64,000 bases of DNA from Plantago major (lineage: Eukaryota; Streptophyta; Magnoliopsida; Lamiales; Plantaginaceae): positions 18,254,667 to 18,318,666 of the forward strand of contig CM048842.1 of NCBI GenBank assembly GCA_026545765.1, in the 5' to 3' direction. Each line of letters starts with the position of its first letter. The first letter of the stretch is position 1. A program made the translations under genes and the position numbers. Shown piece after piece: positions 57,684 through 64,000 of this stretch. The notes under the pieces were generated by a model. That model was not told the origin of the DNA and did not search any database. It saw nothing but the letters and a program-made list of their open reading frames with translations.

Positions 57684-60600
57684 CTATACGGCATTCAGAT
57701 TTTCAGTGGCTTGATTTAACTTCCACTTCTGATAATTGCTTTGAGCAATTCTAGCTTTCAGCCATCGTTCTTGCTCCTGCTTGTACTCATGAGCAAGTTG
57801 TTTTCCGATGCCTTTGTAGCCAATGCCGTTTCGAGCACTTGAAGCTATCTGAGATCTTTTCTCAGCAGCTTTGCTAGTCTCTGGTTGATCCAATTTCTTT
57901 CCAGAAAAAGTGACATGGGAGAATTTGCGGCTCGCAATTCTACCTTTTTGAGAGACATAGCACTGTGGGTGTTTACACTTTTCAGTGTTGTGTTTCTTTT
58001 CAGAGACGTACCCAACAGTTTTGTTTTTGACTTGTTTTTCCCACAAAGGTCTAGTCGCAACTGCCTTTCCTTTGTCAACAATCTTTGTCTTTTCACCGAT
58101 ACTATAGATTGCATGGGAACCGTCTTGCTGAGTACTTACAAATGTTCTTTTCTCCTTACTCTTATTCAGAGTGATAGAACAATCATGCTGTATTCAGCCC
58201 AAGTCCTTTCTTTTCTGAGGGATCTCTTAAGTAAGATTGTACTTCAGTAAGAGTGTCACTAGCTTTGGCATAAGATTGAAAAGATAGTTCTTTCTTCTTG
58301 AGTTCCTTGTTTTCAGAAAGAAGATTTTCATAATTCTTTCGTAACTCAGCCATTGCTTCTTCATGTGACTTTTCAGTCTCAGATATCTGAGCTTTGAGAA
58401 ATGCATTTTCAGCATCCTTTCTCTCAGATTCTTTAACTAATTGAGAATTTTCCTTTTCAAGAGAATTCTTTTCTTCTTCAAGGTTTTCGGCTCTAGCTCG
58501 AATCATTAGAAATTCTCTTTCATAGATGTCAAGTTCTTTCCTGAGATTTTCTAGATTTTTTATTTCCTCTTCATCACTTTTATAAGTGTAGCAAGAAGTA
58601 TGTGTTACGTCATCAGCCATAAGACAGTTTTCTATGTTGGAGATGTCTGGTCCGTCAATTTCAGCAACTCCACACATTTCATTCTTCTTGAGGCCGAAGT
58701 TGATTATATCATGAGTAACTCCACATAATTCTGGTGATGGTAGGGTTGAATCATCTGAATTGTCATCTTCAGAATCTGTCTCAACGTCTAGAGCATCCAG
58801 TTGAATTTGGATTTTCTTTCTTTCTTCAGTTAACAAAGCTTTCTGGCTTCTTCTGAAGATTCTTCTATCTTTCTTGTCGCATGTCCTTAGTTTGTTGAGG
58901 GCAGGACAATCCTTCTTGAAATGGCCAGGTTTCTGACAATAGAAACAGATAACGTTTCCAATTTCTACTTCCTCAGTACATGATGCTTTCGAGTGCTTGT
59001 TCAAATGAGCTTTGCATATTTTTGTACTGGTGATAGTTTGAGCCTAGATGCTTTTTCAGCTTCTCTTTGGCTTTTCTTCTCTCAATTTCTCGACTGACAA
59101 ATTTACTCATTTGCTTTGCAGCAAGAGTGTTGGTCCAGATAACGGCAAAGTAAAAGACTAGAGGGGGGTGAATAGTCTTTTAAAACTTTTGTCGATAACA
59201 AATGTTTCTCAGATATCTGAATGGATATCTGATACTTAGAATCAGAGTGCGGAAGACTTAATAAAGATAAGTGTAGAAACAGTTAATAAGTGTGTGTGTG
59301 TGTGTTGCTGAAGTATAAATACAGAAATGTAAATGACACAGCAAGTATAGTGGTATCTGGAGGTGGCGTAATCCTCCAACTAATCCACTTCGGTCTATCA
59401 GAGACCTAGAATTCACTAGAACAGATAATTGAGATAACCTTACAAAAATCCTATTCTAAGATTCTGAACAATTGGTTCCCAACCAAATGTTCCCCCTGAG
59501 TTGTTCCCTAGCTTCTTCAGCCAAGTACTTCCTATACTCAGAAACCTTTGAGTTGTTCCCTAGCTTCCCAAGCTAAGTACTTCCTATACTCAAAAACTTT
59601 GGAGTTATTCCTTAGTTTCCCAAATCAAGTACTTCCTATACTCCGGTAACCTTGGAGTTATTCCCTGATTTTTCAAACTAAGTACTTCCTGTACTCCACG
59701 CCGGTTTTGGTGTTGGTTTCGGTTTGAGTTGTCAGATGAGCGTCTTAATAACTTTTCAGTTATTCAGATAGCTCTGTGAACTAAGTTACTTAATACACTT
59801 TACAGCGTATGGTATCTAGTTCGATTTTACTGACCCAAGTCTTATGATATCTGTTCAAGAGAATGAATCTCAGATAGTTGATCTTTTGATTCAACTCCTT
59901 CACAGATAGCTTTACTTGTTTAGGATCAGGACACTTAGAACTTCAGTGTTTACTCAAGATCACAAGCTTTAGTCGCAACAGAAAGCTTTGATAATAAGTA
60001 AGTTGCTTTGAGAGAGTAGGATGTTCAGAGTTCTATGTTTCAGCGTATGCAATGTGTGTGTACTCTCAAGCTGTCTAAGTGTTGATATTTATAGATGGAT
60101 TTGAGTGCCGTTAGAATAGTATCCGTTAGGCTCAAATTCAAACTATCGATATCTGTGTGTATAGTACTGTAGCGGGTTTTGTCTTCTTCTCAGAAGTTGC
60201 CGTTGCTTTTACTCAGACATCTCTGTCCGTGCATTAAATGCATTGTACTATACTTTTTGTCCTGTAGTGTCAACGGAACTATGCTTTGTATCAGAGACTA
60301 GACTTGTTGTCTGATTCTTTGCACGTCCTTATCTTCATTCTTCAGATACCACTTGTATTGATTGAAACAACTTTGTTTGCAATATATGTTCCTTTTTCAG
60401 AAACGTGGTTAACGCTCAAGGTATCTGAGAATAGATATCTGTGGACACTTTCCTTGTCTTCAGATATGTATCTCATTTCTCAGATATCTCTTGTGACACA
60501 GTTTGTTTGTAACTGTTCGTGTCTACAAGATATCTGGCTAAGATATCTGAACAACAGATTCAGTAATCTTGTGCAGTTTTCTTCAAGTCTTCAATTCTTG

Positions 60601-61626
60601 TTGAGCTTTTTCTGCTTGGATGTCTTCTTCTTGGTCTTCTCTTCATAAAATAAAAATTACATTTTGAGACCTATCATCCTATACAAGATTAGCTAGACTA
60701 TCATACTTAGTGGGTTTCCTCTTTTACAATGTTCAAGTGAACCAAGAGTACTAATCACCTTTCTGAGACTAAGATAAGTCATCATGTTGCTGAACAAAAT
60801 CTAAACAGATATTCTAACAAAATATCTAACAAAGAGCATCCTTAGTCTCCTCCTTGCTTTTCTTCTTTTCAGAAGTTCCTTGAGTAACTAGAGCAACATT
60901 CTGCAACTTTTCAGTTGTTTGTTCTCTCTGAGTTGTCTCATAGTCAACAGTAGCAAGATGAGAGAAAAGTTCCACTGGAGTGATATTTGGCATACCTTGG
61001 TTAAAATAAAAGAATTTAGTATGCTCCCAGTTGTGGTTAAGACTTCTGACAATAGTCTTAATCTTCTCAGACTGAGAGTATCTATTGCTTTCCCCAAGTG
61101 CTGCCATATCACTCATGAGAGTGGTAAATCTGAAATCAAGTTCTTCCAGAGTTTCAGTGGGACCTTGTTTGAAATTTTAAAATTTCAACTTTAGAACTTC
61201 GAATTTATTTTCCTTGGTTTTCTGGCCCGATTCAGATTTCTTCAATCGGTTGCGAGCACTTTCGCCGTTTAGCACCCTGATTTACACTGTATGTGCTCTG
61301 GTGTCGATCTGATGATGATGTTACGAGCTTGACCATCCAAACGATTCCTCTTGGCATCTTCCGATGTCCGAGTTCTCTGACTTTGGTTCGTAAATAACTT
61401 GACGAGAGATCTTCCACTAGTTGACGATCTGCTTGTGAAGATCCTTCGCTTTGATCTCTCTCTTCCACTCGAAACCTCCATGACTTGCTTAAGTTGTTGA
61501 ATGACTATTGGGCCATTCTTTATTACTTCGATCATCTCGTCACTTATGGCTTCAAGGTGGAGCATCATGTTATTCTTCCATTTCTCGTAGTTCTCTGGTT
61601 TGAGAACGGTGCATCACTCGAGACAT
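57684..61626 (-). pseudogene. Copia gag, split by a solo LTR
   Basis: Start ATG at 61626 on the minus strand. The N-terminal part (61626-61200) is heavily frameshifted (NNMMLHLEAISDEMIEVIKNGP recognisable). The gag core (61116-60832) has MSDMAALGESNRYSQSEKI, SLNHNWEHTKFF and PVELFSHLATVDYE, typical copia gag. After the inserted LTR the frame continues as AAKQMSKFVSREIERRK, a shift, then the zinc knuckle CFYCQKPGHFKKDC at about 58950-58900, then a coiled-coil-rich part to 58183. A further basic frame (58114/58046-57684) with KCKHPQC leads towards the protease. Length with long coiled-coil tail fits large SIRE-like Gag proteins. Confidence 0.82.
59128..60831 (-). repeat. Solo LTR inserted in gag (1704 bp)
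   Basis: Borders as the other LTRs on the minus strand. A perfect target duplication AAGAG lies at 59123-59127 and 60832-60836. Neither primer site nor polypurine tract adjoins it; both sides are gag coding sequence whose frame is continuous when the LTR and one duplication are set aside. Confidence 0.92.
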
Positions 61627-61723
61627 ACCGCACTTAACACACAAATTAAATAGTCCTCAAAGTGGACAAAGTTCCTTCACCTATCTGGGATCTAGGTTCG
61701 GTCAGGAAATGGTGAACCTCCTA

Positions 61724-61734
61724 CTCTGATACCA
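61724..61734 (-). other. Primer-binding site (initiator methionine tRNA type)
   Basis: On the minus strand TGGTATCAGAG begins two bases after the LTR end CCAACA. TGGTATCAGAGC is the standard primer site of plant copia elements, complementary to the 3' end of initiator tRNA-Met. Confidence 0.92.
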
Positions 61735-61736
61735 CT

Positions 61737-63388
61737 TGTTGGTCCAGATAACGGCAAAGTAAAAGACTAGAGGGGTGAATAGTCTTTTAAAACTTTTCGA
61801 TAACAAATATTTCTCGGATATCCGATACTTAGAATCGAGTGCGAAGACTTAATAAAGATAAGTCTTTGAAACAGTTAATAAGTGTGTGTGTTCTTTGAAG
61901 TATAAATCTGAAGCGTAAATGACACGACAAGTATAGTGGTATCGGAGGTGGCGTAATCCTTCAACTAATCCACTTGGTCTATCGAGACCTAGAATTAAAC
62001 GAGCAGATAATTGAGATTTCCTTACCATAATCCTATTCTAAGATTCTTAAACAATTGGTTCCCAACCAAATGTTCCCCCGAGTTGTTCCCGGCTTTCACC
62101 AAGTACTTCTGTACTCGAAACCTTTGAGTTATTCCTAGCTTCCCAAGCTAAGTACTTCCTATACTCAATAACCTCGAGTTATTCCTCGCTTCCCAAATCA
62201 AGTACTTCCTATACTCGGTAACCTTGGAGTTATTCCCCGATTTTTCAAACTAAGTACTTCACCACTCCAGCTTATGGTGTTGGTTTAGGTTTGAGTTGTC
62301 GATGAGCGTCTTAATAACTTTTCGCTTAATCGAGATAGCTCGTGAACTAAGTTACTTAATACACTTTACAAACGTATGGTATCTTGTTCGATTTCTTGAC
62401 CCAAGTCTTATGATATCTGTTCAAGAGAATGAATCTCAGATAATTGATCTTTTGATTCAACTCCTTCACAGATAGCTTTGCTTGTTTAGGATCAGGACAC
62501 TTAGAACTTCAGTGTTTACTCAAGATCATAAGCTTTAGTCGCAACAGAAAGCTTTGATAATAAGTAAGCTGCGAGTAAGATAATCAGATATCGTATGCAG
62601 TTCAAGGTCTTGTGTTCTGAGTTGTGTGTGTCTCTCAAGCTGTCTAAGTGTTGATATTTATAGATGAATTTGATTGCCGTTTGAATAGTATCCGTTAGGC
62701 TCAGATTCAAACTATCGATATCTATGTATAGTACTGTAGCAGGTTTTGTCTTCTTCTCAGAAGCTGCCGTTGCTTTTATTCAGACATCTCTGTCCGTGCA
62801 TTAAATGCATTGTACTATACTTTTTGTCCTGTAGTGTCAACGGAACTATGCTTTTTATCAGAGACTAGTGTTATCTGATTCTTTGCACGTCCTTATCTTC
62901 ATTCTTCAGATACCACTTGTATTTTATTGAAACAACTTTATTTGCAATATATATTTCTCTTTCAGAAACGTGGTTAAAGCTCAAAGTATCTGAGAATAGA
63001 TATCTGTGGACACTTTCCTTGTTTTCAGATATGTATCTTATTTCTCAGATATCTCTTGTGATCTGATTTGTTTGAAAGCTGTTATCACAAGATATCTAGC
63101 TAAGATATCCGAACAATGATTCGAGAATCTTGTGCGCTTTCTTCAAGTCTTCAATTGTTGTTGAGCTTTACATTGGATGTCTTCTTCTTGGTCTTCTCTT
63201 CATAAAATAAAAATTACATTTCGAGACCTAACATCCTATACAAGATTAGCTAGACTATCATACTTAGTGGGTTTCCTCTTTTACAATGTTCAAGTGAACC
63301 AAGAGTACTAATCACCTTTCTGAGACTAAGATAAGTCATCATGTTGCTGAACAAAATCTAAACAGATATTCTAACAAAATATCTAACA
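61737..63388 (-). repeat. 5' LTR of copia copy 2 (1652 bp)
   Basis: Plus-strand borders TGTTGGTCCAG and ATCTAACA. It is ~50 bp shorter than the 3' LTR because of many one- to few-base losses clustered at 61750-62400 and 63060-63180; between these clusters it is almost identical to the 3' LTR. Confidence 0.9.
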
Positions 63389-63456
63389 GTTTTACTCTTC
63401 AGATAGTGATTAATCTCATACGACATAAGAACACTATCAATAATCAATCTTCCCGG
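63389..63456 (-). pseudogene. LINE reverse transcriptase fragment upstream of the copia insertion
   Basis: On the minus strand this encodes PGRLIIDSVLMSYEINHYLKS and, past one copy of the GTTTT duplication, continues in frame into KTKGKKSFFALKLDLSKAF at 46442. Similarity stops near 63456, so the LINE was 5'-truncated there, as is usual. Confidence 0.8.
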
Positions 63457-64000
63457 TCTTAACACCTATAAATAATGGATAAGACTCTTTTCATCTGAAA
63501 AATCATTAACTGAACATTTGCTTAGTTATTTTTTATTTTATACTACAATTCAGTTCAGTTCAGATCGGTTATATTAAGTCTTCTGAGAGACGGACTCTAG
63601 ATAATTTATTTAGAAACGAACCAACAACGTGAAAGATTTAATTAATAATCTAGATTCGTCTCTAAATAAGTTATTTAGATATTGTCTCTCAAGAGACTTG
63701 CGACTAATTTTACAAAACAAAGTTAAAAAATATTGAAGGCGTTTGGATTCATGTTAACTTATAAACTCAATTTTCACTCCACTTAACAATTATACAATAA
63801 ACTCTATTTAGGAATAAACTCTTTATAAGAATATTATTTGCCGGTCCAACGATATTACTGTATAGAGTTTTTACTATACTTCAATTTTGTACCCTACTCT
63901 TTTATCTATCTTTACATTTTCAGTTGTACTAATAACTTTGAACCAATCAAACAACATATAAACGAATCAAATAAATTTTAAAAACCCAAATACAGTAAAA
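63457..64000. other. Intergenic with MITE-like sequence
   Basis: 63490-63570 contains CTTTTCATCTGAAAAATC and CAGTTCAGTTCAG, related to the MITE at 24739. 63574-63705 is an inverted-repeat unit: TCTGAGAGAC...TTTATTTAGAAACGAA and TTCGTCTCTAAATAA...GTCTCTCAAGAGAC. No gene is seen. Confidence 0.5.

Larger units (their letters stand above)
46443..63388 (-). mobile_element. Ty1-copia retrotransposon, 16.9 kb (copy 2), SIRE/Maximus-like
   Basis: LTRs at 61737-63388 (5') and 46443-48147 (3') with perfect 5-bp target duplication GTTTT (46438-46442 and 63389-63393). A methionine-initiator-type primer site, gag, protease, remnant integrase, reverse transcriptase, RNase H, a long 3' extra-gene region and a polypurine tract follow in copia order. 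Large size, LTRs over 1.6 kb and an extra gene after pol recall the SIRE/Maximus lineage; lineage placement needs a tree. Frameshifts in every gene, a deleted integrase core and a solo LTR inside gag make it inactive. Confidence 0.92.

Overview
This is nuclear DNA from a flowering plant. It has intron-containing genes with GT-AG splice sites, a chloroplast transit peptide on a sirohaem-pathway enzyme, AT-rich intergenic DNA, and dense nested LTR retrotransposons, Helitron-like ends and MITEs. The Tat-type gypsy element with an antisense gene and the six-cysteine knottin gene would fit Caryophyllales, but that placement is inference. I see no bacterial or organellar genes, no CRISPR array, and no rRNA or tRNA gene.

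Three host genes can be supported. (1) A six-exon plus-strand gene at 8215-12507 for a type II membrane O-fucosyltransferase-family protein of 524 residues; one intron is GC-AG. (2) A five-exon minus-strand gene at 13835-17195 for plastid uroporphyrinogen-III C-methyltransferase (367 residues), converging tail to tail with the first. (3) A two-exon minus-strand gene at 20617-21924 for a secreted 89-residue peptide with two tandem six-cysteine knottin modules; its intron holds a Helitron-like repeat.

The rest is mostly transposable elements. Positions 1-6786 are the 3' part of a Ty1-copia element with its 3' LTR. 18085-19860 looks like a decayed Ty3-gypsy LTR with a primer site. 25586-34726 is a complete, young but pol-less Ty3-gypsy element (target duplication GATAT): gag lies on the minus strand, and a spliced gene with the 'gypsy-type transposon' domain runs antisense to it. 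39052-41002 is a Stowaway-type MITE split by a copia solo LTR. 43921-46442 plus 63389-63456 is a broken L1-type LINE, into which a 16.9-kb copia element (46443-63388, target duplication GTTTT) has inserted. That element's own gag is split by another solo LTR.

The most unusual object is the copia family present as two diverged copies (1-6786 and 46443-63388). Between pol and the 3' LTR it carries about 6 kb holding a third gene. This gene has an apparent internal promoter, an N-terminal domain like the 'putative plant transposon protein' family, a row of short in-frame exons separated by 54-86 bp introns, a coiled-coil middle and a conserved C-terminal domain. Both copies are broken by frameshifts, yet they keep the same layout.
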